NCBI RefSeq assembly: GCF_020831925.1
Contig: NZ_JAFIFQ010000004.1
Coordinates: 1-64,000 of the forward strand
Length of the DNA: 64,000 nt
Source: Alkalimonas sp.
Lineage (GTDB): Bacteria > Pseudomonadota > Gammaproteobacteria > Enterobacterales > Alteromonadaceae
Direction of reading: 5' to 3'
Numbering within the stretch: position 1 is the first letter of the stretch; each line of letters opens with the position of its first letter. Positions 8,708-17,831 of this stretch are shown in pieces. The translations under genes and the position numbers were made by a program. Below the pieces are notes generated by a model, which did not search any database, had not been told where the DNA came from, and saw nothing but the letters and a program-made list of their open reading frames with translations.

Positions 8708-9538
8708 TTATCCTGAGTCAAGCACCAGCAACGCAGCTTGAGGTCGTTGATTCGCCTGTGCCAGCACACTGATACTACTCTGCTGGATAATTTGAGTCCG
8801 AGTCAGCTCTGTGGTTTCTTTCGCATAATCGGTATCTTTGATACGACCGCGTGATGCAGAGACATTCTCACTAACATTACTCAGGTTTTTTATGGTCGAT
8901 TGCAGAGCATTCTGGATGGCACCATAGTCGGTCCGAGCACTATCGATTTGTAACAAAGCATCATCTATAGAAGTCAAAATGCTTTCAGTATCATCCTCTC
9001 GCAAGTCCACTTCACCTAAATCCAGGCCAGCCGGGCTCACCCGATAATCCTGATCAAGGACGATTACCTTTTTTTGCCCGGCTTCAGCGCCTATCAAAAA
9101 TGTCAGCTCCCCTGCCGTCCCATCCAGCAAAGGGATCCCAGCAAACTCGGAGTTGGTTGCAATTGAATCGATACTCTGACGCATTTGATCAAACTCTTGC
9201 TGCAATGCATTCAAATCGACCTCAGTGTTCAAACCATTCTCAGCTTGAATAGCTAAAACCCGCATACGCTGGAGATTGGTTGCGATTTCATCCATCGCAC
9301 TATCAGTCACCTGCACCAACGAAATAGCATCATTTGCATTGCGCACAGCTTGATTCAAAGCAAGAACCTGGTTAGTCAAGGTACCACTGATCACCAGGCC
9401 AGCCGCATCATCTGCTGCCCTGTTAATCCGATACCCCGAACTCAGTTTCTCAAAGGTTGAACTCAAACCTGCTGTCGCATTGCTCAGCAAACGTTGAGAT
9501 GCCAATGACGACTGGTTGGTATTTACCATTAAAGCCAT
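8708..9538 (-). CDS. Flagellin (paralogue 2, divergent)
   Basis: I place the start at 9538 (MALMVNTNQSS), because a GGAAG ribosome site lies 5 bases upstream; a longer frame to 9574 lacks one. The 276-residue protein keeps the flagellin ends ([20 protein letters not shown] and [18 protein letters not shown]) but differs from the other three across the middle and has an acidic segment (VDLREDDTES). It ends in three extra residues after the usual Leu. It is preceded by a sigma-54-like site and hairpins rather than by a sigma-28 promoter, so it may be the differently timed flagellin, as FlaA is in Vibrio. Confidence 0.95.
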   Translation of the reverse strand: MALMVNTNQSSLASQRLLSNATAGLSSTFEKLSSGYRINRAADDAAGLVISGTLTNQVLALNQAVRNANDAISLVQVTDSAMDEIATNLQRMRVLAIQAENGLNTEVDLNALQQEFDQMRQSIDSIATNSEFAGIPLLDGTAGELTFLIGAEAGQKKVIVLDQDYRVSPAGLDLGEVDLREDDTESILTSIDDALLQIDSARTDYGAIQNALQSTIKNLSNVSENVSASRGRIKDTDYAKETTELTRTQIIQQSSISVLAQANQRPQAALLVLDSG

Positions 9539-9644
9539 ACTGACTTCCTTCTGACAAGCTACCAAACAGGCCACGGCATGGCGTCAAACAGACGCCGCCG
9601 CTTCAATGCCTGCACGGTCAATAGGTTGTATGCTCACATGGCGC

Positions 9645-9682
9645 TCTGCATGAACCAGATAGAATTATCTGATCATGCAGAG
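9645..9682 (-). promoter_or_regulatory. Long leader/intergenic hairpin upstream of flagellin 2
   Basis: A near-perfect inverted repeat with arms of about 17 bp (CTCTGCATGA at each end, one bulged base, 4-base loop) lies between flagellins 3 and 2. No T-run follows on either strand, so termination is doubtful. If the sigma-54-like site just upstream is used, the hairpin lies within the first 55 bases of the flagellin 2 mRNA. A second smaller hairpin (GGCGTC/GACGCC) lies closer to the gene at about 9582-9598. Confidence 0.55.
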
Positions 9683-9706
9683 ACCAAGGCGAACAACCCT
9701 ATTGTC

Positions 9707-9724
9707 TGGCAAAGTCCTCACCAA
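9707..9724 (-). promoter_or_regulatory. Candidate sigma-54 promoter of flagellin 2
   Basis: On the minus strand TGGTGA-N5-TTGCC has the invariant GG and GC with 10 bases between. The match to TGGCAC-N5-TTGCA is weaker than at flgB, flgF, flgP and flgT. No sigma-28 site was found in this intergenic region. Confidence 0.45.
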
Positions 9725-9756
9725 AGCGTGAGTACTCCGCTGTCACTGAGGCTGAA

Positions 9757-10584
9757 TTACTGCAGCAAACTCAGGGCAGCCTGTGGCCGCTGGTTGGCCT
9801 GCGCCAACACAGTGGTACTGGTCTGTTGCAAGATCTGCGTGCGTGTCAGCTCTGCAGTTTCCTTAGCAAAATCGGTATCACGGATCCGGCTACGCGCACC
9901 GGAAACATTTTCAGAGATATTGCTCAGGTTCCGAATGGTTGCCTGGAAACGGTTTTGCAACGCACCCAAATCGGCCCGGGTGCCATCAATAATGGCAATC
10001 GCACTGTCGATTGAAGCTAAAGCTGCGGATGCTAACCCAACCGTAGATACACTCAGATTTGATAAGCCAAGGCCTGAAGTTCCAAAACCACCACCAGCAC
10101 GCGATAAATTGACACTGATGTTTTGGCCTGCATTGGCACCTACCAGAAAGACTGCCGAATAGGTTCCTTGCAACAGGTTTTGTTTACCAAACTGAGTGGT
10201 CTCAGCAATCCGGCTCATTTCCAACTTCAGTTGGGTTACTTCTTTTTGTAGCGCAGCACGATCAGCCGAGTTGTTGATACCATTCTGTGCCTGGATAGCA
10301 AGCACGCGAATGCGCTGCAGCGAGTTGGTGATTTCATCCATAGCCCCTTCAGCGACCTGAGCCAGTGAAATACCGTCGTTGGCATTACGGACCGCCTGAT
10401 CCAGACCATTAACCTGACTGGTTAACCGGTTGGAAATCTGCAGGCCAGCCGCATCATCGGCGGCGCTGTTAATCCGGAAGCCGGATGACAAACGCTTAAA
10501 GGCAACATCCAGCGAGTTGCCCGAGTTAAACAATTGTCGCTGAGCATTCAGCGACGAGGTATTGGTATTGACATATAATGACAT
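9757..10584 (-). CDS. Flagellin (paralogue 3)
   Basis: The 275-residue protein is very similar to paralogue 4 over its whole length, differing at scattered positions such as [14 protein letters not shown] versus [14 protein letters not shown]. The conserved N-terminal [18 protein letters not shown] and C-terminal [14 protein letters not shown] are intact. It has its own sigma-28 promoter (10640-10666). The close similarity points to recent duplication or gene conversion within the array. Confidence 0.96.
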   Translation of the reverse strand: MSLYVNTNTSSLNAQRQLFNSGNSLDVAFKRLSSGFRINSAADDAAGLQISNRLTSQVNGLDQAVRNANDGISLAQVAEGAMDEITNSLQRIRVLAIQAQNGINNSADRAALQKEVTQLKLEMSRIAETTQFGKQNLLQGTYSAVFLVGANAGQNISVNLSRAGGGFGTSGLGLSNLSVSTVGLASAALASIDSAIAIIDGTRADLGALQNRFQATIRNLSNISENVSGARSRIRDTDFAKETAELTRTQILQQTSTTVLAQANQRPQAALSLLQ

Positions 10585-10639
10585 GGTTGTTCTCCTGTCT
10601 GGGTTTATCGCATGGAAAAATTAAATCCATACAGTCTAT

Positions 10640-10666
10640 ATATCGGATAAATATAGATAAACTTTA
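10640..10666 (-). promoter_or_regulatory. Sigma-28 promoter of flagellin 3
   Basis: TAAAGTTT-N11-TCCGATAT on the minus strand. The -35 element matches the FliA consensus completely and the -10 element at six of eight positions. The start codon is about 50 bases from the expected transcription start. Confidence 0.88.
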
Positions 10667-10713
10667 GAAAGCAACCAAAAATAAAGGCTTGATACCTACA
10701 ATTAACTAGAAAC

Positions 10714-10741
10714 GCAAAAAGCCGCGATTGCGGCTTTTTTG
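10714..10741. terminator. Terminator after flagellin 4
   Basis: Stem AAAAAGCCGC/GCGGCTTTTT with a 4-base loop, with A and T tracts on both sides. It lies just after the flagellin 4 stop and could work in either direction. Confidence 0.85.
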
Positions 10742-10762
10742 GTTTGAAGCAGGAGTATTCGT

Positions 10763-11590
10763 TTACTGCAGCAGACTTAAAGCTGCCTGTGGTCGCTGAT
10801 TTGCCTGAGCCAATACAGTAGTGCTGGTCTGCTGCAGAATCTGAGTGCGTGTTAGTTCAGCAGTTTCTTTGGCAAAGTCGGTGTCACGGATCCGACTACG
10901 AGCACCAGCTACGTTCTCTGAGATATTAGTCAGGTTACGAATCGTCGCTTGGAAACGGTTTTGGATGGCACCAAGGTCAGCGCGAGTCCCATCAATAACG
11001 GCAATGGCACTATCCAGGGCCGCCAGTGCAGCGGAAGCGCCACCAACTGATGAAACGCTCAGGTTTGATAAACCAAGCCCTGAAGTTCCATAACCACCAC
11101 CAGCACGAGACAAGTTGATATTGATGTTCTGGCCAGCATTAGCACCCACCAGGAAGACTGCAGAATAGGTTCCGGTCAGCAAGTTCTGCTTACCAAACTG
11201 CGTAGTCTGGGCGATCCGGCTAATTTCCAGCTTTAATTGCGTAACCTCTTTTTGCAAAGCTGCACGGTCTGCTGAGTTGTTGATACCATTCTGAGCCTGA
11301 ATAGCCAACACCCGGATACGTTGCAACGAATTGGTAATTTCATCCATCGCACCTTCCGCCACCTGAGCCAGAGAAATACCGTCGTTGGCATTCCGGGCGG
11401 CCTGGTCAAGGCCATTCACCTGACTGGTTAGACGGTTAGAGATTTGCAAGCCTGCCGCATCATCAGCTGCACTGTTGATGCGAAAACCAGAAGAAAGACG
11501 CTTGAAAGCTACATCCAGTGCATTACCAGAGTTAAACAGCTGACGTTGCGCGTTCAGTGATGAGGTATTGGTATTGACGTAAAGTGACAT
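10763..11590 (-). CDS. Flagellin (paralogue 4)
   Basis: The 275-residue flagellin is closest to paralogue 3. D0/D1 ends are intact ([34 protein letters not shown]) and the central region is short. It is the first gene of the flagellin array downstream of flgKL, separated from flgL by a 178-base region with its own sigma-28 promoter, and it is followed by a strong terminator, so it is a single-gene transcript. It is probably a major filament subunit together with paralogues 1 and 3. Confidence 0.96.
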   Translation of the reverse strand: MSLYVNTNTSSLNAQRQLFNSGNALDVAFKRLSSGFRINSAADDAAGLQISNRLTSQVNGLDQAARNANDGISLAQVAEGAMDEITNSLQRIRVLAIQAQNGINNSADRAALQKEVTQLKLEISRIAQTTQFGKQNLLTGTYSAVFLVGANAGQNININLSRAGGGYGTSGLGLSNLSVSSVGGASAALAALDSAIAVIDGTRADLGAIQNRFQATIRNLTNISENVAGARSRIRDTDFAKETAELTRTQILQQTSTTVLAQANQRPQAALSLLQ

Positions 11591-11661
11591 AATAAGTCTC
11601 CTGCCTGCTTCGCTGTATCGTTGTGTTGTGAGGCTGTCACAACATCATCTCAGATACTTAT

Positions 11662-11688
11662 TTATCGGAAGCTAAGGCAGGAAGTTTA
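11662..11688 (-). promoter_or_regulatory. Sigma-28 promoter of flagellin 4
   Basis: TAAACTTC-N11-TCCGATAA on the minus strand, 15 bases between TAAA and the 8-base -10 element as in the FliA consensus. A/T-rich sequence upstream (11700-11735) resembles an UP element. Confidence 0.87.
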
Positions 11689-11768
11689 GAGAAATTTCGA
11701 ATTTTTTTGATTTCAGCTAAAAAAAAATAGCTAGCCTACATTTATGCAGTTTATCTCGAAAAAATCAT

Positions 11769-13001
11769 TTAGCGAAGAAAATCGAATAGTGACACACCAG
11801 ATACCTTGGTAAAGGTTGCCGAGATCGCCTGCAAAGCAATTTCTTGCTTGGTGATTTCTGTTAATGCAGCAGCATAATCCACTTCAGATAAATCAGCCCG
11901 GTACGACTTGTTGTTGATTTTAAGATCTTCATTGGTTTCAAACACACTATCAATCACATTGATACGACCACCAACATTGGCCATGAAGTTATCTACTTTA
12001 TCGGCAGAGTTGGAAATTTGGGATATAGCATCCAAGATACCTTCATTGAGCTGAAAAGCCGATAAGTCAGGATTCTCAAGCCGAGCAATGAATTCTTCCA
12101 ATGTGTCCAGAATGTTCTTTTTCTCTGGCGGCTGCAAACTAAAGTCGACCTGACCTGGCACCGCAGGACCATCAATCGTGATGCGGGTACCTCGAAAATT
12201 AATGGGTTCGCCTGCAGAGTAAGTTCCGGTGACCGGCGGCACCAAAGAGGTCCCATTTTGCTGAATTTCATACTGGTCCGGTGCGGTAAATACTACATTG
12301 AACGTATTGTTCGCCGGAGTCAGGTTGTCGTAGTTTAAGCGGTAAAATCTATCAAATTGATCCTGATTGGTAACAGTGATCGATGCAGTGGTTGCTCCAC
12401 CAGCAACGATACTGGCAGCACTGGTTTTGAACCTCGCTGGTACATCATCAAATACAAATTTGCCGCTATCGTTACCCGGTAAAGCTATAGTCGGAGAAAT
12501 CTGCAGTGATTTCTGGCCATCATCCCCTTCAAATTCATAGCGTCCGGAGACAGGATTAAAAACATAGGGTACATTCTTATCCTGGTAGCCAGCGAAGATA
12601 TAGCCACCCTCAGAATTCTTGGTATTCATCAAGTCTTGCAGCTCAATCTGAATATTACGAAGCTCCGCGGCTACAGCTCTTAAATCTTCCTCTGCATAGG
12701 CACCATTACCAGACGCGATCGCCAATACCCGGGCGCGATCCATGGAAGTGCGCATATTGGATAAAACTGTTTCCTGCAATGCAAGATTGTTCTTAAGTAA
12801 AATAGAATTGTTTTGATACTGCTCTGTCTGCGCCAGGCTTTGATCCAGGCCGAGTACCTTTGCTGAAGATGCCGGATCATCGGCAGGGGTCAAGATACGG
12901 GTCTGCTTGGTCAGTTGTTCCTGCGCACGGGACATCTTGGCGTTGGTGTTCAGCACTCCATTCAGACCCAGATTGAACTTCATATTAAAGGACATACGCA
13001 T
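11769..13001 (-). CDS. flgL: Flagellar hook-associated protein 3, FlgL
   Basis: The 410-residue protein has the flagellin-like N-terminal helix (LTKQTRILTPADDPASSAKVLGL) and the C-terminal coiled-coil ending VSGVSLFDFLR, which defines FlgL. It is the second hook-filament junction protein, assembled between FlgK and the filament. It lies 5 bases after flgK. The first residues include three nearby Met codons (positions 1, 3 and 7), so the exact start is uncertain by a few residues. Confidence 0.95.
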   Translation of the reverse strand: MRMSFNMKFNLGLNGVLNTNAKMSRAQEQLTKQTRILTPADDPASSAKVLGLDQSLAQTEQYQNNSILLKNNLALQETVLSNMRTSMDRARVLAIASGNGAYAEEDLRAVAAELRNIQIELQDLMNTKNSEGGYIFAGYQDKNVPYVFNPVSGRYEFEGDDGQKSLQISPTIALPGNDSGKFVFDDVPARFKTSAASIVAGGATTASITVTNQDQFDRFYRLNYDNLTPANNTFNVVFTAPDQYEIQQNGTSLVPPVTGTYSAGEPINFRGTRITIDGPAVPGQVDFSLQPPEKKNILDTLEEFIARLENPDLSAFQLNEGILDAISQISNSADKVDNFMANVGGRINVIDSVFETNEDLKINNKSYRADLSEVDYAAALTEITKQEIALQAISATFTKVSGVSLFDFLR

Positions 13002-13006
13002 AAGAA

Positions 13007-15025
13007 TTACCTCACAGCCGCCAGCAGCGTGTCAAAAATGGTTTGTGATGTAGAAATAATGCGGGTCGCCGCCTGGTAGGTTTGTTGGAACCGAACCAAA
13101 TTGGCAGCCTCTTCATCCAGACTAACACCCGATAAGGACTCAAACCACAGCTTGCTTTGTTGCAACAAAGCATCATTGGCTGCTTCGCTATTACGCGCCT
13201 GGTTGGTACGCTCACCGATTAAACTCACCATCGATGCATACGTCTGGTTAAAGCTGGCACTGTTGACACCACCAGGGGTGGATAACGCATTGAGCCGAGT
13301 AGTAGTGGTATCGGTTTGTAAACCGGCCAGCTTCAACCCATTCCGGTTATCGTTAAAACCGCCACTATTGAACTCAATGGTAAAAGTATCACCGGCACTT
13401 GGAATACCGCTAATCGAAAAGTCAAAGCCTACATCTAGCCCAGCCTCTGCAAACAGATTTTGATAGTTGGCCGAAGCAAAATTGGGGTTTGCGATTACGT
13501 TACCCGCATTATCTTCAATCTGAAAACTGTTGCTGCCAAGGTAAGTCACGGTCCATGGACCATCCACAAGACCAGCTGGCGCCGTAAAACCATAATCGGG
13601 CGCAGTTGCAGGAGTGGTATCCGTAACCTCCAAATTAGCGACTTTACCATTACCCAGATTACCAAGCGTTTGATCTATTCGAATGGGTGAGGCCAGAGCT
13701 ATATCTTCTGGCCTTGTCGTCGCAAGGCCTACCTGACGAGCCGCGGTAGCTAATGGTTTAAATTCAAACTGATCACCAACGGCACCATTAATTTCAAAAC
13801 TAAAACCATAGAGATCACCGCCTGCATCATCAGCTGTAATAGTGGCAGGAAAACCGGCAACGTTGACCACGATCTCAGAGCCAGCAATCACATTGCCTTT
13901 TAAATCGACCGCCTGTACCTGCACTTCAGTGGCAGATAATATCGTTACACGCAAATCATTTGGCGGAATTTTACTGCCCTGCCCGGCTTCAACCGTGCCA
14001 GTTAAACTAGAGGTTGCACTGTTGCCCTGATAAGGAAAACCATTGAAGGTTGGTAAGGTGAACAGCGGACCGCCCAACTCACCATTCAAGTTCATACCCA
14101 GCTTGTTTTGCTCGTTCAGCGCATCGGCCAAGGATAACGCCACCTGACCAAGCTTATTTTGGGTTGGGTCTAAAATTTCTTCCCGAAACGCAATCAGTGC
14201 TCCCAGCTTGCCACCCAGCTGTTTTACATTGATATCGCGAATGACGTTGGTATTGCCTGAGAGTTGTAAACGTAACTCTTTGCGGGAAGGATCTGGATTG
14301 CCACGCGCAGCTAGCAAAGAAAAATCACCGTTTTCTACCACCAAGGATTGGCCTGTTGCCATAAACACCAGCTTCTCACCGTTTCTGGCATCCAAAGTAC
14401 GAATTTCGACCATTTCGGACAATTTCCGTATGGCTTCGTCACGCTTATCCAGCAAGTTAAGAGGAATTGGACGACTGGAGCCAGTCCCATAGCTGGCAAT
14501 TTCTTTGTTCAGTTGAGCAATCTGCTTGATGTAGCCATTGGACTCATCCACATAAATATCCAGCTGCTGATTGATAAATAAATCTTGATCCAGCACCAGG
14601 GTGGACATGGTGTTGAAACGATCCAGCAACGCCTCTGAGCTGCCTATAATCAGCTGGCGGTTCGCAAGCGTTGTTGGGTCGTTATTGGCAATTTGGAATT
14701 GATCAAACAACTGGTTCATGCCAGTCGCAATACTGTTGGCCGGATTGGAGAACAGTGCATCTACCCGGTTAGCTTCATCCAGGTACTGTCTGGAAAATGC
14801 ATAGGAAGATGTATCACGACGCAGCTGCTTTAAGGTAAATTCATTGACCAGCCGCTCAGTGGTGCCTTTGCCAACGCCTAGCCCCAGGATTTGCGCTTCG
14901 AATTCAGTACGTTGGCGTACATACCCTTCGGTATTGATATTGGCAATGTTGTTACTGGTGGTATTCAGCAAGGTGCTGCTTGCCATGACGGCTGAAGACC
15001 CTATTCTGAGTAAGTTATCCGACAT
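13007..15025 (-). CDS. flgK: Flagellar hook-associated protein 1, FlgK
   Basis: The 672-residue protein starts with the rod/hook family motif (LLRIGSSAVMASSTLLNTTSNNIANINTEGY, of which NNIANINTEGYVRQ is diagnostic). It ends with SGVSLDEEAANLVRFQQTYQAATRIISTSQTIFDTLL, the conserved FlgK C-terminus. FlgK is the first junction protein on the hook. Its length is at the upper end of the family because of a long middle domain. The flgK promoter is a sigma-28 site overlapping the flgJ stop codon, so flgKL form a late unit. Confidence 0.96.
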   Translation of the reverse strand: MSDNLLRIGSSAVMASSTLLNTTSNNIANINTEGYVRQRTEFEAQILGLGVGKGTTERLVNEFTLKQLRRDTSSYAFSRQYLDEANRVDALFSNPANSIATGMNQLFDQFQIANNDPTTLANRQLIIGSSEALLDRFNTMSTLVLDQDLFINQQLDIYVDESNGYIKQIAQLNKEIASYGTGSSRPIPLNLLDKRDEAIRKLSEMVEIRTLDARNGEKLVFMATGQSLVVENGDFSLLAARGNPDPSRKELRLQLSGNTNVIRDINVKQLGGKLGALIAFREEILDPTQNKLGQVALSLADALNEQNKLGMNLNGELGGPLFTLPTFNGFPYQGNSATSSLTGTVEAGQGSKIPPNDLRVTILSATEVQVQAVDLKGNVIAGSEIVVNVAGFPATITADDAGGDLYGFSFEINGAVGDQFEFKPLATAARQVGLATTRPEDIALASPIRIDQTLGNLGNGKVANLEVTDTTPATAPDYGFTAPAGLVDGPWTVTYLGSNSFQIEDNAGNVIANPNFASANYQNLFAEAGLDVGFDFSISGIPSAGDTFTIEFNSGGFNDNRNGLKLAGLQTDTTTTRLNALSTPGGVNSASFNQTYASMVSLIGERTNQARNSEAANDALLQQSKLWFESLSGVSLDEEAANLVRFQQTYQAATRIISTSQTIFDTLLAAVR

Positions 15026-15068
15026 CTTGCGACTCCACCAAAGTGTTTGTTACCACCAACCATAGCTG

Positions 15069-15095
15069 TTATCGGCCAGTATCCGTTAATCTTGA
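15069..15095 (-). promoter_or_regulatory. Sigma-28 promoter of flgKL
   Basis: TCAAGATT-N11-GCCGATAA on the minus strand. The -10 element is a perfect match and the -35 matches at six of eight positions, with exact spacing. The -35 covers the last codons and stop of flgJ. Confidence 0.8.
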
Positions 15096-16039
15096 GCTGC
15101 ACTGCGAAAGGCCCGAATCGTCGGACTGCTTAATACCGACTTAATTTTCTCTGCATAATTTGGATCCGTGGCATAACCTGCTGCCTGTAACTGGTGAAAA
15201 TATGCCACGCTGTCCGAGGCAACTTTCACCGCATCTTGATAGCGGGCACTGCCACGAATGAACTGAACATAGTCTTGCAAGCTTTGTTCCGGCGAGGCAT
15301 AGGCTCGAAACTTCGCTTTTTCTTTTTGCGCTACACCCTGGCGGTATTCCAAGGTATCCACGACCGCCGTATCACCCTGCCAACCGCGGCTGGCTTTGAT
15401 CCCAAAGAGGTTGTAACTGTTTTCACCATTCGCAGTGCGGATCATATGCTGGCCCCAACCGGTTTCCAGCGCAGCTTGAGCAACCAAGGCCAAAGGATCC
15501 AGCCCAAGCGCAGAAGCAGCTTCCCTTGCAGCTGGCAACAAACGTTCTACAAACTCTGCCGGTGAAGCAACCTGCCAACTGCTTGGTTTTTTCACTGCTT
15601 TCGCAGACAGAGCTTCTTGCTCTTGCGCAGCAGTGACCTCAATACGAGGCCTCTGCTGTTGGCTTTGGCGCTGTATCGGCTGCGGCATCAGTAAGTCACC
15701 TGGTATAGGCGGACGTGCACTGCTTACGGCAGCTGTGGGATCAAGCTGCTGCACAATCAAATCCGCCAATCCCAAACTACCACTTTGCGACAGATCTGAG
15801 GCCAACTGGTTGTCGTGCATATCGCGGTAAAAACGCGTGGTTTCGCTGTGCATCATGCCTTCAGCTTCAAAGTGTGCATTGGCTTCACGCATACTTTTAA
15901 GCAACATATTCATAAATATGGCTTCAAACTGCTCTGCTGCCTGACGCAGGCCTTGCTTTTCATCCTGCCCCGCCGACTGGCGTATTTGCTGCAGGCTGTT
16001 GATATCATGGTACGACAGCGGTTGGCGAATTGAGTCCAT
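15086..16039 (-). CDS. flgJ: FlgJ: rod cap and peptidoglycan hydrolase
   Basis: The 317-residue protein has two parts. Residues 1 to about 110 form the rod-binding cap domain (FEAIFMNMLLKSMREAN, then SGSLGLADLIVQQL). Residues from about 155 form the glucosaminidase domain (AQAALETGWGQHMI with the catalytic Glu, SYNLFGIKASRGW, and a C-terminal AAGYATDPNYAEKI). It acts in the periplasm, opening the murein for the growing rod. The dual-domain form is usual in gammaproteobacteria. It follows flgI by 10 bases. Confidence 0.96.
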   Translation of the reverse strand: MDSIRQPLSYHDINSLQQIRQSAGQDEKQGLRQAAEQFEAIFMNMLLKSMREANAHFEAEGMMHSETTRFYRDMHDNQLASDLSQSGSLGLADLIVQQLDPTAAVSSARPPIPGDLLMPQPIQRQSQQQRPRIEVTAAQEQEALSAKAVKKPSSWQVASPAEFVERLLPAAREAASALGLDPLALVAQAALETGWGQHMIRTANGENSYNLFGIKASRGWQGDTAVVDTLEYRQGVAQKEKAKFRAYASPEQSLQDYVQFIRGSARYQDAVKVASDSVAYFHQLQAAGYATDPNYAEKIKSVLSSPTIRAFRSAAQD

Positions 16040-16049
16040 GCTTCTACTC

Positions 16050-17144
16050 CTAGATCACCACCAGTTCGCCATGAATGGCACCGGCTTCTTTGAGCGCTTC
16101 TAAAATCGCCATCAGATCGCCTGGCGCTGCCCCCACCGCATTGACGGTACGAACCAGATCATCCAGGGTCACGCCGGGGTCGAACTTAAACATCCGCGAA
16201 CGCTCAGGATTCACATCGATGATGGTGCTTTCTTCTATCATGGTTTCACCAGCAGCAAAGGGGTTAGGCTGAATCACCCTCGGATTTTCAGCAATGGTCA
16301 CGGTTAAGCCGCCATGAGTCACTGCAGCCGGGAAAAGCCGTACTTCTTTTCCAATTACGATGGTGCCGGTTCTGGAGTTGATAATAATGCGTGCGGAGTT
16401 GCTAGCTGGCTCGAAAGTCAGGTTCTCTAAAGTCGACAAATACGCTACCCGCTGACTCATATCTCGTGGCGCTCGCACTCGAATAGAGGAGCCATCCAGA
16501 GAGTAAGCAGTATCCGGACCGATAAAGGCATTGATGGTCTCGGTCAATCGGCGTGAAGTGGTAAAATCCGGCCGGTGCAGATTAAAAGTAATGTAATCGC
16601 CATCAGCAAAAGGTGACGGTACTTCCTGCTCAACAGTCGCACCATTGGGGATACGCCCTACCGTTGGCGTATTTACCAGAATACGTGATCCATCCATGCC
16701 TTCCGCACCCAGGCCACTGACAATCAGGCTACCTTGAGCCACCGCATAGACTTCGCCATCCAGCCCCACCAAAAAGGTTTGCAGCAAGGTTCCGCCACGC
16801 AAACTGCTGGCACTGCCAACCGAAGAAACCGTGACATCAATGCTCTGACCTGGCTTGGCAAAAGGAGGTAGTTCGGCATGCACCGCCACAGCGGCCACGT
16901 TTTTTATCTGTGTTCGACTGCCAGGCGGCAAATTAATGCCGAAGTTGGACAACATGGCCCGAAAGCTTTGCTCGGTAAAGGGGCTCTGCTCACCGGTCCC
17001 CGGCAAACCCACCACCAGGCCATAGCCTACCAGTTGGTTACTGCGAACGCCTTCTACGTCCGCGACATCTTTCACCCGGGCAGCCTGTACTGTGCTGGTC
17101 ACCAGTAAAAAGCCAAGCAGTATTAGTCGTTGCCAGAAGTTCAT
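16050..17144 (-). CDS. flgI: Flagellar P-ring protein FlgI
   Basis: The 364-residue protein starts with a Sec signal peptide ([21 protein letters not shown]) and then [30 protein letters not shown], the FlgI hallmark. It assembles the P-ring around the rod in the periplasm. Length and C-terminus ([15 protein letters not shown]) are normal for the family. It lies between flgH and flgJ in the standard order. Confidence 0.97.
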   Translation of the reverse strand: MNFWQRLILLGFLLVTSTVQAARVKDVADVEGVRSNQLVGYGLVVGLPGTGEQSPFTEQSFRAMLSNFGINLPPGSRTQIKNVAAVAVHAELPPFAKPGQSIDVTVSSVGSASSLRGGTLLQTFLVGLDGEVYAVAQGSLIVSGLGAEGMDGSRILVNTPTVGRIPNGATVEQEVPSPFADGDYITFNLHRPDFTTSRRLTETINAFIGPDTAYSLDGSSIRVRAPRDMSQRVAYLSTLENLTFEPASNSARIIINSRTGTIVIGKEVRLFPAAVTHGGLTVTIAENPRVIQPNPFAAGETMIEESTIIDVNPERSRMFKFDPGVTLDDLVRTVNAVGAAPGDLMAILEALKEAGAIHGELVVI

Positions 17145-17153
17145 ACACTACCC

Positions 17154-17816
17154 TCAAAATGGCCAGGCTGGCCCTGAGAAGAACCGGGTAAGCCAACCTG
17201 GAGATTGACCACCATGAAATGCACCGGTACCACTGTATTCAATACGGGCATTGGCAATTTTATTGGATTCTATGGTGTTATCGCGCTCTACATCTTCTTG
17301 CCGGATGATGCCCGTTAACCGGATAAACTCTCTGCCAGTATTGAGCTGTAGCCATTTCTCACCGCGAATTAGCAAGTTGCCATTAGGTTGCACTTCAATC
17401 ACATTGACCGTGATATCCCCGGTCAGGCTATTGCTCTGATTCGATTTGGCATCGCCTTTAAAATCATTGCTGCTGTTGGTACCTAGCTGAATAGTATTCA
17501 ACTGGCGCCCCCCTAAGCCAACGATGGGATCAATTTGGTTGCTACTGTCACGTTGGGTTTCAGTGCGGGCATTTTTTGACGCCTGAGTTCGCTCTCTGAG
17601 CACAACCGTAATAATATCGCCCTCGCGACGGGCGCGACTATCCGAGTACATGCTGTTGGCATAGCGTGCCTGGAACAAGGAACCATTACGCTCAATGGCT
17701 CTGGGCGCAGGTGCCGGCGGCATCGGCGCATAAAAAGGATCGTCCTGCTTGGGCGGCTGCATACTGGAGCAACCAGCCAGCAAGAGTCCACAGGTAACCG
17801 AAGTTAAAACTCGCAT
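17154..17816 (-). CDS. flgH: Flagellar L-ring lipoprotein FlgH
   Basis: I take the start at 17816 (MRVLTSV), because AGGAGG lies 6 bases upstream; a TTG-started extension to 17831 would cover this ribosome site. The 220-residue product has a lipobox LLLAGC with Cys early in the protein, then the FlgH core (RREGDIITVVLRERTQASKNA and LLIRGEKWLQLNTGREFIRLTGIIR). It forms the outer-membrane L-ring. flgG ends 15 bases before the start. Confidence 0.95.
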   Translation of the reverse strand: MRVLTSVTCGLLLAGCSSMQPPKQDDPFYAPMPPAPAPRAIERNGSLFQARYANSMYSDSRARREGDIITVVLRERTQASKNARTETQRDSSNQIDPIVGLGGRQLNTIQLGTNSSNDFKGDAKSNQSNSLTGDITVNVIEVQPNGNLLIRGEKWLQLNTGREFIRLTGIIRQEDVERDNTIESNKIANARIEYSGTGAFHGGQSPGWLTRFFSGPAWPF

Positions 17817-17831
17817 CACCGCCTCCTTCAA

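Noticed and set aside
9645-9682. Hairpin as terminator of flagellin 3
   Set aside because: No T-run on either strand; kept as a leader structure of uncertain role.
7481-11590. Flagellin repeats as a mobile or phase-variable element
   Set aside because: Each copy is a complete gene in the same direction with its own control region; no inverted repeats or recombinase nearby.
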